A stretch of 64,000 nucleotides of DNA from Pseudevernia furfuracea (Eukaryota > Ascomycota > Lecanoromycetes > Lecanorales > Parmeliaceae), in NCBI GenBank assembly GCA_022315425.1, contig JAIUPT010000034.1, positions 248,001-312,000 on the forward strand, read 5' to 3'. The number at the start of each line of letters is the position of its first letter. The stretch's first letter is position 1. A program made the position numbers and the translations under genes. Below the pieces are notes generated by a model. The model was given only the letters and a program-made list of their open reading frames with translations, was not told where the DNA came from and ran no database searches. This document shows, one piece after another, positions 49,385 through 61,329 of this stretch.

Positions 49385-50531
49385 TATTTAAATAGAATAT
49401 TATTACGTGTACATTCTCTTTTGCTACATATACACTCTCTTTTATTACATATATACTCTCTTTTGTTATATATATATCTCTCTCTCAGCTAGATAGATAT
49501 AGACTAGTAACATGAGTATATCTTTTAACACTAATTCGACGTGATAAATTTGCCCGCAAATTAGAGACTTGACACGAAGTTTCATAGAAACTTTAAGGGT
49601 CTTAGTGAATTCTCTTCTCCCGTAAGACGTCGCAATTTTTTCATCAAATCTACTTTCTATCGTCATGAATCTGCTATCTAAGAGATCTCTTACTCGACGA
49701 TCTCTTGCTCAGCGATCGCGACGATTAAGGTCTACGAGAGGGGGATCTACGCTGATAAGCTTGACACTAAGAATTAGCATCTGGTTCGGCTAATTCTCGA
49801 ACATAGTGTTTTTGAGTTTTTTAAGTCATTTGAGTTCAGACGTTCTTCTTTTATCTCATCGTTAGTAATCCTCGATTAATTATTAATTCTTTATTATCGA
49901 TCGTTTATCTCTTCTTTCTTCTCGTTCTTCTTATTCTCTTCGTTTTTATTATTCTTTCTTCAGATACTTCGATAACATAAGCTAACAAGAGTGAGCTGAG
50001 TTACGAATATCGAGCGAGCATCGAACAAAATCTCATTATATTCTTTTAGATAATCGATAACGTGTTTTTAATACAGTTCGCTATATGCAGAGAGTGTAGT
50101 CGATGTTTCACATCAAAAAATTCTTATTTGATCTTCGAAATCGAGATTCTACTTAATTTTTGAAAGATAATAATAAAGATAAAGCATTAATGTCAAAGTC
50201 TCTTTAAGTATTTGCGCTGCGCAACACGTAAATTTCGTCTATAAGTGCTTTTTATATAGAAGAGACTTTAAGTTACATTTAAATAATTCTTTAAATCCTT
50301 CTTCAAAAGAACGACTATCTCTACTTCATCTTCTAGTTTTAGTATTTAATTACTTTCTTATTAAAATGACTCTGCGATCGACTTATTGAGAGCTTTCTCT
50401 CTAGAGAGTTAATGAGATAGCTTAGTTCGATAAATCTTCTTTAAAATAGAGAGAGAGATATATATAGTAAAAAGAGAGTGTATATGTAATAAAAGAGGGT
50501 GTACACGTAGCAATACTCTTTAAATAATATA
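49385..50531. repeat. RIP-damaged inverted-repeat element (about 1.15 kb)
   Basis: Arms at about 49,385-49,487 and 50,446-50,531 are inverted copies. Both carry a 21-bp minisatellite (core CTCTCTTTTATTACATATAC), three units on the left and two on the right, then TATATATCTCTCTCTC facing inward. No target duplication could be defined. Probably the ends of a decayed DNA element. Confidence 0.5.
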
Positions 50532-50571
50532 TTATTTATCGCGTACGAGAATAAACGTATTCAGAAGAAAG

Positions 50572-50764
50572 TGTCAGGACCAGTACAGTGGTGATAATCG
50601 TAGTGTAGTATGTAACGAAGATAACAAGCTAAGGAGCAACTATGTACTGGGAGGGAAGCCCTATATGTATGGCTGAGTGAACCTGCCAAGACACTAGGCC
50701 CGATAGGGCTAGCGTAGGTGTCAAGGGTACGAGGTGTCAAGGGACGCAGGGTACGCTCGTAACA
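50572..50764 (-). mobile_element. Solo LTR of the BIR-element family with GAAAG target duplication
   Basis: 193 bp, TGTCAGGACCAGTAC...GGTACGCTCGTAACA, flanked on both sides by GAAAG (50,567-50,571 and 50,765-50,769). It is the inverse-orientation relative of the LTR at 60,863. It looks far less damaged than the surrounding RIP debris, so it inserted afterwards and lost its interior by LTR-LTR recombination. Confidence 0.9.
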
Positions 50765-53700
50765 GAAAGAAAGTCAGAACGAGATAAACTTCTTTCTTAA
50801 TTAATTAAAAACGTATTAAAATATATATCTAATATATATTAAATTTCGAAAATTTCGAAGTCTTTTTATATACTTTTATATATCTTACGAACGACAATTA
50901 TAATCGAATAAGAAGACGATTTTTAAATTAAAGAGATTATTAATATTTTAAACGTTTCCAACTATTTAAAAACTTTAGAAATAGAAGTTATTTATATTAT
51001 TAATCTTATTAAAATAAGAAATACGAATTAACTCGATTAAAGACTTCGATCGATAATTTTAACGCGTTTAAAATATGTTTTTAATAAAATTAAAATATGT
51101 TTAGTTTTAGTATTGTTATAAAATTATTAATTTCGTAATATTCACTCGATTAATAATTCTTAATAACGTTAAGTGTAAACGTGTTCGTTTGCTTTATATA
51201 GAAGTTAGAATATATAAATATCTCGCTTATAATATTTAATCTCTTTTATATATTAGTATTAATATTAATAATTAAGAAAGAATAAGCGCTCGACGTTAAA
51301 ATTTAAAAGAGAGATATTAATTAAATTATAAAAAGCAATTAATAAATGCGTATATAATTTGTTTCTAATTTATTTAAATTCTATTAATAACATATTAGTG
51401 TCTATCGAATATCGTTAAAATAATTTTAATAAGATTGTGCTTATTGAGAATTAAGTTTAGAATATCGATCTATTCTATTAGAGAGCGAATACTTGATAAG
51501 TAATTTAAAAATACATTTTTAATACATTTTTAACACATTATAGACTATTTCTAACGATCGTTAATATTACGTTCAATATGCAATATCAAATTAATATAAC
51601 AATCAAAAACATATACGAGAAAAACGATATATAGAGTCAAATAAACTTAATTAAGAATATCTTATTTAACTATTTCAATAAGAATATTAAGATGTTAATA
51701 ATGAATATTAAATTATTAAGAAAATAACTACGTCGAGAAAAACATGTGATATCAATTTATTTCTAATTTATTTTTAATAAGTTATTAATAAGTTATTAAT
51801 ATATTAATAAATAGAGATTACTCTTAAGAATAAAATGAATTAATTTTATAGTCTTATATTATAATATTCAATTATTTTATATTTAAAGATCTCGCGAGTA
51901 CTTTATATATTTTATTATATTCTATTAAAACTCACTCTTATTCTTCACCTTCTTTAAATTCTTCTTTATTATAACTTTTAAATAAAATTCTTAAGATTAT
52001 TAAAAGAAATTTTTTTTTTTTTAAATCTTTATAAGTAATATTTTAATAATATATTTTTAACGTAAATAAAACTTATTTAAAATATATTAATAATATTCTT
52101 AAGAAGTTTAATACTTGAGAAATTTTATAGAAAATATAACGATTAATATATTAATTAAATATATTAAAACTTCTATCAGACTGACTTATATAATATAGAT
52201 ATATATAAGATAGACTAGAATTATATAGCAATGTGAACTTAGCGAAGATATATATGTTGCGTATAGTATATCTAATAATAAGATTAATTCTTAAGAAAGA
52301 AAAATAAGAAACTTCGAGATATGATTCTCTTAAGCTTCTCACGTCAAGAATTCGCTTAATATGCGTATATCAAGCGATTCGATTACGCTCGACAATTCTC
52401 GAGCTTATATAATAACTATTCTTTTAAGTTCGTTATTAATATAATCTTCTTTTTTTAAAAATTCGTTCTCGAATTTATTACTTTAAATAGACTTATTAAA
52501 ATTCTTTAAATCTCAGAGAGAATATAAGAAAAAGAGTTCTTTTAGATTAGCTTCGCGCTGACATTATAAATCTCAATTTAAAATACGTAAACTATAATAA
52601 TTATACGTCTCGCGTATAATAATAAAAAGATTCGTATAATTGTAGATAACGTAGAATCTATTGATATTATTGTCTAAACGTGAGTCGCGCTATCGCGTCG
52701 TCGTTGTTATAAATGCGTTACGTGAATAATTGCTATGCGCTAGTCGTGAATTATATATAAATTTGTTTTCTTTAAACTTTTGCTCTCAGCAATATCACAT
52801 TTTCTCTTTTTCTTAAATCACTTAGATCAAACGTAGACATTATATTTTATATTCATATATTAAATATTATTATATTATTTATCTAACTATAACTACTCAA
52901 ATTGCTTTCGCATTAAATTCTCTCGCTTATATTCTTATAAAATCTACGATAAATCGAATCAATCGTAATTTCGCGTGCGTTTCTAATACGTTTACAATCT
53001 CACGTCTATAACATTATTAATCGCTTCTTTATAAGAATTAAGACGTTATTCGAGAACTTCTATTATCGTTATTTGCGAATAGCGAATTAACATATCTTAA
53101 GAAGCTATAATATCATCTTTACGAAGACGAAAAAGATGTTAAGAAAATGCTCTTATTGCGTCGATCTGCGAATCGATTGCGAATTTATATATAAATATAT
53201 ATAGTTTATAATTCAAATATAATTAAAGCGTCTATTAATCTCAATTTAAGATTCTATCTATATAAGAGATTAGATATCTTATTAATAGTCTTCTGCGACG
53301 TCGCGTTTATCGCGAGCGCATTATACGTCGCGAGTGAGTGTAAGATTATTTATAATTTATTAGCGAGTCGTTTTTTACTATTTGTGTAAAAGTCTTTAAT
53401 ATAAAACTATCTCGCAATAAGCGAGTTTATAATCGTTTAAGAGAGAAAAAAAAATCGAATATATTAACGATTCAATTAAATCAAGTCAAATCGCTTCGAC
53501 GAATTAATACTACTCTTAAGAGTATTTATAATATTCTTCGATTAAGAATATATTTTCTTCACGTTTAATAGACGTTTCAAATACGTAATAGTCGCGTTAA
53601 CGATTCGCTAGACGAGTCTATCGCTCATAAACTTTAAGAAGTCTTATACTTTTAATGACTCTTTTTCGTCGATAAAGAACGATATTAATAGTAGTAATAG

Positions 53701-54326
53701 CGATAAGAGCAGTAGTAATAATAGTAATAGTAACGATGAAATTAATAACGATAATAACGATAAAAACGAGATTCTCGCTAACGAGATTAACGTCTTCGCG
53801 TCGCTTTCTCTCGACGAAGTCTTCGCTTTCTTTATATCTTTCGTCGTCTCTTTCTTTAAATCTATTACGACTAAAAAATTAAAGAATTTAAATATAAATA
53901 TTATTATTTAGAGAATCGATATCGACGACGAAAAGAAGAATAAGAAGATAAACGAGAGAGATACGATAATAACGAAGACGAAGTAGTCTAACTTCGCGTC
54001 GATATCTTTAATGCGTCTAATCTTCGAGTTAGATATAATAGATATACTCTACGCTATTTTATGTGATTACGTTCTATATCTTCGACACATTTTTAAGATT
54101 CTTTTTAATCTTTTAATACTCTTATTTATTACGATATCTTCGAGCAATTTTAAAATCGTTATTCTTCGAGACATTATTTTTTATATATCTATCGTATTCT
54201 TTATCTTCGCTTTTTTGACTTTTTAAAAGCGTCTTATAACTTTTATAAATACTTTATATTCTCTTTTAATACTTATTAATTATACTTATAAGAGTATTTA
54301 ACTTAACGAATAAGATATTTTATCTT

Positions 54327-54597
54327 TGTAACGGGGTCTAGACATGCGTGAGTGAGTAACAGATGAATTGATTATTAGATAGACTGAATTCTGAGAAACT
54401 CGATGGGAGTCCTCAGAGATAGCATATTTAGCAGGGGAGAGTGCACCCTCATGTCAAGCAAACTTACTATGCGACTGCTATAGCCGCACAGCTGCATTAG
54501 AGGGATAGTCTTTCGAATCTGATCTAGATATATGTTGGATTTCTGGACTTCTGACAGGCCGCCTCATGTCTAGAGACCTTATAACTCTTATAATTAT
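54327..54597 (-). repeat. 3' LTR of the Gypsy element
   Basis: Starts TGTAACGGGGTCTAGACATG and ends near TTATAATTAT, followed at once by CCCCCCTTTTC, the complement of the element's polypurine tract (54,598-54,608). The inner end has lost its CA/TG, as expected from RIP. Unrelated in sequence to the BIR-element LTRs. The other LTR is outside the window, so the boundary is approximate. Confidence 0.65.
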
Positions 54598-57500
54598 CCC
54601 CCCTTTTCAAAGACGAGCTTCTGTGAGATAGCAAGCCCGAAAAAAGAACAATAGTATATCGTATATCGATACCCCATTGCAGCCATGTCACAATGCGTCA
54701 GCAAATATCAGACGAACGTCAAGTAATTGAAATCCATTCGATTCAGAGTTCGAGTCAATCAGTCGAATCGATATCGTTCGAACTTCTATTCTTTCGTCTT
54801 ATATAATGTCTGAGCTAGTCTCGTTAAAATTATAAAATCTTCTCGTTAGGTAGAAAAATGAACAAAAGAGTACTGTCGTTTGTAGCACTATCACGAATAT
54901 TCAACGCTTTCTTTTATATTCTTGTCCTTGTTCTTCGACGCAGATCTCTTTAAAACACGTCGTTGTAACTTTCTTTCGGTGATCACTAATTCGACTGTAG
55001 ACTTGTTAGAGTGCTTCTTATAAAACTTATCTAATAACTTTCGTAGATGAGAGACTTTCTCGTAGGGTTTTCATGTATTCTCTGAGTTAGAATATTCTTT
55101 CTAGTGAACTTGATAGTATAGATCTTCTGTCTTGTCATCCTCGTCTAATTCAAAAACTATATTATTCACAACGCCAGCGATCACGTAGTTATGTGCATCG
55201 CCTTCGTCGAATTTCATATTCTCTAGACTTTGACTTATCTCTCTCTGTTTTGAAGAGTTCTTTTTTAGCAAGAACACATGAAAGACGTTATGAATTCGTT
55301 AGTCGCTCGATAACTCGAGTCGATAAAACTGTAAATCGATGACGTTCGTGATAAGAAATGGATCGAAGTTTTTGAATTCCAGCTTTCTATTTCGCTTGGT
55401 CTTGAGATATTTGATATTTAATCATATCAAGTCATCTACTTTGTAGTCTCGTGACTTGCGATATTTGTTCGCGTACTCGATCTGTAACTACTGAGCAGTT
55501 AAGATCACATCTTTATAGACATTTATAAGTGTAAATAAATACTTTGCGTTGTCAACTGCAGTCTGCGAGCGAGATTTCGAATCGATGTTCTCGTTTTATA
55601 ACATTTTGAGACTGTAGTTCAAGTTAGTCTCAAAAGGCGATATGTTAGTAACTGAGTTCTTTGCGTTATTGTACGTAAACTTCGCGATTAATAATCATGT
55701 TATTTAATCGTTCTACTCTTAGCAGACGAAGGCTCGTAAGTATTGTTTTATGATATTGTTTTGTCGCTTAGTCTGATCATCGATCTGAGAGTGAAATGTA
55801 GTCGATAAGCGTCGCTTCACTCTCAGAAAGTATATAAGACTAGATTAGAATTGAGAGATGAATAGCGACTCACGGTTCGTTACTATTAAGTCAGATAGTT
55901 CATGATATTTTATTAGATTCTCGATCAGCATTTGTGTGAACTGCTTCGCGTCGAGCGTCTTGTTCACTGCTATGTAATATAATATCTTCGTGAGACGATT
56001 TATAATTATTAGAATCGAATCGTAGATATGACCACGTTAGTTCTTGAAGGACGATAGTTTAGTAACGAAGTTCAATAAGATGTTCTTTCACTTATAAGTA
56101 GGAGTCGACAATAATATCAACTTATTATATGACTTATATCTAGACGACTTGATTATAGCGCATATAGAACACGATATAACGTGCTCGTCTATATTCCTTA
56201 TAAGCTTCGACCAGAAGTACTTGCGTTGAATTAGTGTCTGAGTCTTTTTAGTATCGAAATGACCTATTAGAGAAGCATCGTGATATCGATCGAGAATTAC
56301 ATCTCGTAACGTCGTAGAGACATAGATCTTCTCTTTATAATACAGTCGTTCATCGACATAACTGTAGAGTTGATCGCTTAGGTCGCTCAGAGAGTTGACA
56401 ATAGACTACTTTAGCTGTTTCAATATCTTCTTTATGTGATTATCTTCACGAGTTAGCTTTACGAGCATATCGTCGAACGACTAATCGTTTATAGTATTCC
56501 CTGCGAGGTCTTCTGCTATAATAGTGACACGAATACATGCTCACTGCTCACATGTATCAGACATTTTATGAGTTTCAGTGATAAGCATTTGAAAGCAATC
56601 AGTTATGAAGGTCGATCTTTTTATAACACGAAAATTACGTAACGTCTATTTTAGCTCGCTTAGCAATTAATAGTTCTCGCGTTTCGCAGTATTATTATCT
56701 TACTCGTAATTAGAAATTCGACTAAGTAAATTCGCGAGATTGTGTTTTCTCTGACGATATTCGATAATAAAATCGTAGCGACTCAGCTTTTGCGCTTAAC
56801 GAATCTAACGACTATTCAGTCGCGTAGTGCTTATAAATCTCTTAAGATTATAATGATCTGTCAAGATCTTGATCTTATATCTATTACTCTCGTAGTAGTG
56901 ACGTTAGTGTTTAAACGACTTCATAATAGCTAACAGCTCTTTGTTATGAACGTCATATCGCGTCTCCGTCGATATTTGTTTACGTGAATAATAGACTACT
57001 GAGTGTTACAATTCATCGTGCAACTGGCTTAGAATATCATCAATAACATAGTTCGACGCATTAGTCTCAATTCTTATTAATAGCTTAGAATTAAAATGTC
57101 GTAGAATCGATGCGATCGTGAAGATCATTTTCAACTTCTCGAAAGCTTTCTTTGTTTCAGATATAAGCATAAATGAACTTTACGAGTTTTTTTTATTTGG
57201 CTTCGTACGCTCGAATACGATTCGCGTATTCTGTTAAGCGTTAGAGACTACTCTATTAGAGCTCGATCTCTCTTGAACGTTGATCTTAATTAACTTCGTA
57301 AGTGAAGCAGCGATCTTGCTGAACTCACATATAAACCTACGATAAAAATTCGCAAAGTTCACGAATATCTGAATGTCTCGTATAGACTTCAGCTTCGACT
57401 AGTTTCTGACTGACTGTATTCGATCTTTCTTTATGTTAACCCTCGACGAAGCGATAATATATTTTAGAAAGTGTATCTTATCTGTGTTAAAACGACATTT

Positions 57501-57899
57501 CTAAAGATTGACGAATAGTTCGTACTGCTTCAATTTGTTTAGAACTCACTTTATAGTCTCAACGTGCTTCGCATCTATATCTTACGTGTAAATAAGAATA
57601 TTATTAAGATAAACAATGCAGAAGACATCTAGCTTCTTAGTTAATGCTTGATTGATATACGCTTAAAAAGTTACAGAGGCATTTGTCAGCCCAAACGATA
57701 AGACTTGATATTCAAAGTGATTATAACGTGTTCTGAACGTAGTCTTTTATTTATCACTCTTTCTAATACGAAGACGATGATATATAGCGATGAGATTCAA
57801 CTGTGTGTATCTTTTGATCATAGTTAGACGATTAATCGACTCGTCAATAAGAGAAAGAGAATAACGATTCTTTATTATAATCATATTTAGTTCTCGATA

Positions 57900-57930
57900 C
57901 AACAGAGTTTTCGCTTAATTAATCCGCACC
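57900..57930 (+). repeat. Tc1/mariner left TIR
   Basis: 31 bp, identical to the reverse complement of 59,363-59,393. Confidence 0.97.
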
Positions 57931-58040
57931 CATGCCCAAAATCTACCACCAAAGGCTACTTCTTATCATTATTCAACAACCACTTGTCCAAATGGCTTCA
58001 AATTTGGACTGGTAGCTATTTAGAAAGTAGTGTACACTTG

Positions 58041-59306
58041 TCAGCCATGAAATTTATTATCGCCTTGCTGATCCTTCACGCGCTCCATTCTTCCACATAT
58101 TTTCCCACACCACTTCTTTACCCTATCCATGTCCAGCTTTGCCCACTCATCGTCCCATGCCTCAATAGTACCCTCCTTGGTTGTAGGGCTATATGGTCGC
58201 TTCGAGACCTTCCGCTTTAAATAGTACCAGCACGGCTCGATCTGATTCAAATCGGGAGAATTTGGTGGCCAGGGAAGCACTGTTAAGTGCGGGATTTTAA
58301 GAAGTTCCTCTTGTTGCCACGCATTGTGACTTGGTGCACCGTCTTGAATCAGAAAACATTCGCCATATTTGGCTATCACATCGTGAATGAATGGGATCAA
58401 TCGAGGCAATAACACATATGTTTGATACCGATACCAATCGATCCCTCCTTTGGCATTTTTGTTCCTCTCAAGCAATACCCCTTCAGGCTTCGGAATGCGT
58501 TTGAGACGCCTACTTTTGGGTTTCTTGACTTGCTCCGCTAGGAAATGCTCCTTGATAATCTGTTGTTGGGCCAGATAGTCCGCATTCCGGTCGTTGAGAT
58601 CCTCCTGGGCTTCGTGTCGTTCTGGGGCAGTCTCTTTACTGAACATGAAGCTGGGACCACGTAATTCGGAGGTGTAACAGCCCCAAAACATCATTTCCGT
58701 GTAGCCACGATATCGTACATCAATGCAATGCTTGTGATATGCCTCGCTTGGTAGTCGTGTAACCCAAATTTGCCCCCGAGATTCCCCAACGCGAATCGAT
58801 GTCTCGTCACTGTGAACTATCATGTGTTCCTTCCCTCGAAGCTTTTCCAGCCACTCAATTGCGAATTCCAGGCGTTGTAGCTTCTGTTCCGGTGTCAAGG
58901 GAGGCTTGTATCTCGGAGGGTATCGCCCATATCCAGCTCTTTTGAATGCTGCGTTGACGGTCGATGCCGCGGCCATACACCCAATTTCTCGAGCAATTGT
59001 TACCCAGGGCTTGCGACGTTGAAATTCATTCTTGGTGGCATGTCTGATCAGCTGTCGTAGAAGCCGATCATTGATTGTCAGAGGTCTCCCGGACTGTGGA
59101 CGTCGTTGATGTGCTTCTGTAGACAGGGGATCGAGATTCTCTTTTTCCGCCTCGGAAGCGCGTTTTCGAGCATTTCGCACTGTTTTCTCATCACAATTAT
59201 TTGCCCTGGCTACTTGACGATTTGATACATTATCGAGCTCGCTAAGCGCTATCAGAGCTCCTTTTTTGGGGCCCCCAAGGTCTTTTTTGCCCTTGATACG
59301 TCCCAT
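58041..59306 (-). CDS. Tc1/mariner DD34E transposase
   Basis: 421 residues from the ATG at 59,306; a longer in-frame start at 59,405 lies outside the TIR and is excluded. Residues 15-60 form a helix-turn-helix (LDNVSNRQVARANNCDEKTV) with a second DNA-binding region to about 125 (TIAREIGCMAAASTVNAAFK). The catalytic triad is D167 (HMIVHSDETS), D322 (FLIQDGAPSHNAW) and E357 (PPNSPDLNQIEPCW), with exactly 34 residues between D322 and E357. An insertion of about 60 charged residues (220-285) between the first two catalytic residues is longer than in animal Tc1 and seen in fungal members. No stop, frameshift or catalytic loss: likely able to catalyse cut-and-paste transposition, and could drive MITEs sharing its TIRs elsewhere. 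Confidence 0.96.
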   Translation of the reverse strand: MGRIKGKKDLGGPKKGALIALSELDNVSNRQVARANNCDEKTVRNARKRASEAEKENLDPLSTEAHQRRPQSGRPLTINDRLLRQLIRHATKNEFQRRKPWVTIAREIGCMAAASTVNAAFKRAGYGRYPPRYKPPLTPEQKLQRLEFAIEWLEKLRGKEHMIVHSDETSIRVGESRGQIWVTRLPSEAYHKHCIDVRYRGYTEMMFWGCYTSELRGPSFMFSKETAPERHEAQEDLNDRNADYLAQQQIIKEHFLAEQVKKPKSRRLKRIPKPEGVLLERNKNAKGGIDWYRYQTYVLLPRLIPFIHDVIAKYGECFLIQDGAPSHNAWQQEELLKIPHLTVLPWPPNSPDLNQIEPCWYYLKRKVSKRPYSPTTKEGTIEAWDDEWAKLDMDRVKKWCGKICGRMERVKDQQGDNKFHG

Positions 59307-59362
59307 GATAAGTAGGGTGTTGTAGGTGTTTTGGTGGGAAAGCGCGTTTTTTCGCGTTTTGA

Positions 59363-59393
59363 GGTGCGGATTAATTAAGCGAAAACTCTGTTG
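59363..59393 (-). repeat. Tc1/mariner right TIR
   Basis: 31 bp, identical to the reverse complement of 57,900-57,930; followed by the TA target copy. Confidence 0.97.
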
Positions 59394-60529
59394 TAGTTCA
59401 CACATAGGCGCAGACCTTCGTCAGACTTTTTCACAAAAAGAATGAGAGATTTCGTCGAGGACGTGCTTGATCGTATAAAATCGTTCGCCAGATTGATCTC
59501 GATGTAATCTCTTAAGGTGTTTAATTCTACTTCGTTCAGACTGTAGATAGAGTCGTATGACGATTATTTCTCGTCTATGAGATCGATGATATGGTTCGCA
59601 GGTTCGTGACTCGATAACTCTGCAGTATCACTATCAAAAAAGATATCGAAGTACTCAATATACTCAGAAGGTAGATTCACAGTTCTAATAACGTTTGTTC
59701 GAGTAATGTGATCTTAACGATCTTGATGCATCGAAGGTTCGTTTGCGCTTATCACTTGACTTACGTGTATAGCGAAACAGTCTGCGTTCTTATTAATAGT
59801 AAGCTTAGCAAAATCCTCTAACTTAATAATGTTCACTCGATACGTAGTTATCAGAGCTACTATCGCAGTGTAAGTTCTTCACTAAAAAGATCTCTTAATT
59901 CAATCAATGTTAAGATTCGTCATAATCAGTCATAATATATCAAGAATTATTCGTGTGTCGATGTTCGCAGCGAGAAAGATGTTCTAAAAGTAACGAACTC
60001 GATCTTGTTCGTTCTTCTGCTGGAATTCGATATAGTACATCTCGTAGATCTTAACTGTCTTATCGTGAATCGCACTCAGCTCAATGTTGATATTAAATAT
60101 CGATAAGCTCATCTTTCTTACAGTTACACGATTAATAATGTTCACTTTAATATCACTGTCAGTTAGTGCACTGAAAGTGTTGATCTTATCTCTCGCGTTC
60201 TGTATTAGAGTGTTCTTAATGAACAGACTATTCATCTTTGATAATTTCTTGATTCGCTGCTGCACAGTTTGAACCTTAATCGCTCATATTCTTACGTTAA
60301 TAATGAGCTCTGTCTTGATAGGTAGAGAGATACTCGATTCGACGTTCGACTCGAAGCTTGATTTAACTGATTCGACTATTCGACTCGAACCGTTATTGTT
60401 CGACGAGATATTTATTGATTTGAATTCATCGACGAAGGGAGCTGTTCTCACTTCTCGTATAGACATAGTGTTCGAAGTCGTCACTGCGTCTACTAGTTTT
60501 TTGTCGTCTCGAGCATCTTGAACGAGTCG

Positions 60530-60862
60530 AATATGACTTGTTTCTTGACGGTGCATTTAACAGTTCGATGATCAGACATATCACACTTGTAACAAGCCTT
60601 GTTCTTGAAACGACGTTTTCTGACCTTATCTGTTAGCTTGTCTTTATATATAACAAAAGTAGACTTATTCTCCTTTTTGCGAGAGGTCTTTGCCTGCTCT
60701 AAGATTTCGTTACGATTCTTCTGATCTGGTTTACCTGTTCGGCCCGACTTGTTGTCTCTCTTCGAGTTCTGTGATTTCGAAGATAACTTAGAATGAGATC
60801 TGCTGTCTTCATTCTGCTTTGTATGAGTTTTCGCAGCTCTCTCATATTTGCGTATTTGAGTT
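60530..60862 (-). pseudogene. Gypsy gag pseudogene, C-terminal part with zinc knuckle
   Basis: The minus strand reads KNKACYKCDMSDHRTVKCTV (C-x2-C-x4-H-x4-C, about 60,610-60,555), preceded by a basic, Lys/Ser-rich stretch. Upstream gag sequence stops abruptly at 60,862 where the next LTR element begins. Confidence 0.85.
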
Positions 60863-61046
60863 TGTTACGAGCGTACCTCGCATCCTTGACACACCTGCCT
60901 TGACACTTCCCCTTTAGGCTTAGCGTGTCTTGGCAGGTTCACTCCGCCATACATATATGGCGTCCCTCCCAGTCCATAGTTGCTCCTCAGCTTGTTATCT
61001 TCGTTACATACTACACTACGGTTATCACCACAGTACGGTCCTTACA
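60863..61046 (+). repeat. 5' LTR
   Basis: 184 bp, TGTTACGAGCGTACC...GTACGGTCCTTACA. Same family as 1,126 and 50,572 (inverse orientation) and 63,926. Contains TTTAGGCTTAGCGTGTCTTG, shared by all the copies that span it except the solo LTR at 50,572, where it is altered. Confidence 0.92.
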
Positions 61047-61329
61047 CTATAACAAGCTCATTCCAAACCCTTACCGGGACGCATCTTCATATGTGTTCCA
61101 ACCAGTAGCCACAGGAAGGCACATGGACTGAATCCCAGTCGACCAGGCCTTCAGCCACGAGGATCTCGTGCCTCAACCAAAAATCATCCTTCTAGCACAC
61201 CAGAACACCTATATTCTTCGTGGCAACTCAAGCGGACAAGAACTCAGCTTGCTACATTCTTTTTTCCTTCCCTACAAGAAGTCTTCTCCGCCCGCAACTT
61301 CAAACCTCAGAAGATTCAACACCTACGAA

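Larger units (their letters stand above)
49060..54326. other. AT-rich, RIP-degraded repeat debris
   Basis: Extremely AT-rich, TpA-dense and CpA-poor, while CpG and TCG remain common: the pattern left by C-to-T change in CpA. No gene survives; the few frames of 60-70 codons are low-complexity. It contains the inverted-repeat relic at 49,385-50,531 and a solo LTR at 50,572. A Ser/Asn/Asp-coding repetitive stretch (about 53,680-53,790) may derive from a degraded ORF. The parent elements cannot be identified by eye. Confidence 0.8.
57900..59393 (-). mobile_element. Intact Tc1/mariner element inserted in the Gypsy RT
   Basis: 1494 bp between TA dinucleotides at 57,898-57,899 and 59,394-59,395. 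Perfect 31-bp TIRs beginning CAACAGAGTTTTCGCTTAAT. The interior encodes one uninterrupted transposase and shows none of the RIP damage of the surrounding Gypsy sequence. The insertion splits a Tyr codon between LRLCVN and RELN of the Gypsy RT. Confidence 0.97.
54900..60265 (-). pseudogene. Gypsy pol pseudogene (PR-RT-RH-IN)
   Basis: Recognisable pieces: protease around LTDSDIKVNIINRVTVRKM (about 60,160); RT entry PIYSLNEVELNTLRDYI-like and LILFVKKSDEGLRLCVN (about 59,560-59,400); then, across the Tc1 insertion, RELNMIIIKNRYSLSLIDE (about 57,880), HFEYQVLSFGLTNASVTF and VFCIVYLNNILIYT (about 57,720-57,590); connection SIRDIQIFVNFANFYRRFI (about 57,370); integrase H2C2 domain GHFDTKKTQTLIQRKYFWSK with SCSICAI (about 56,270-56,160); integrase core near 56,000. 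Numerous TAG/TAA codons at former CAG/CAA/TGG positions. Non-functional. Confidence 0.9.
54327..60862 (-). mobile_element. RIP-degraded Ty3/Gypsy retrotransposon, 5' end displaced by a later insertion
   Basis: Reading right to left on the minus strand: Gag C-terminus with a CCHC knuckle, protease, reverse transcriptase, RT-RNase H connection, integrase zinc domain and core, polypurine tract, 3' LTR. Every domain has stops or shifts. Catalytic changes are G-to-A type: the RT motif reads YLNNIL where YLDDIL is expected, and the protease reads LTDSD where LVDSG is expected. The element is interrupted by a Tc1/mariner element (57,900-59,393) inside RT and by the BIR LTR element (from 60,863) inside gag; its 5' LTR and gag start must lie beyond the window. 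Confidence 0.93.

Noticed and set aside
53680..53800. Repetitive GATAATAACG-type stretch as a possible satellite or CRISPR-like array
   Set aside because: Irregular units without spacers; more likely a degraded Ser/Asn/Asp-rich coding repeat after RIP.
59307..59405. Longer transposase start giving 454 residues
   Set aside because: The upstream ATG at 59,405 lies outside the transposon TIR in Gypsy sequence; the element's own ATG is at 59,306.
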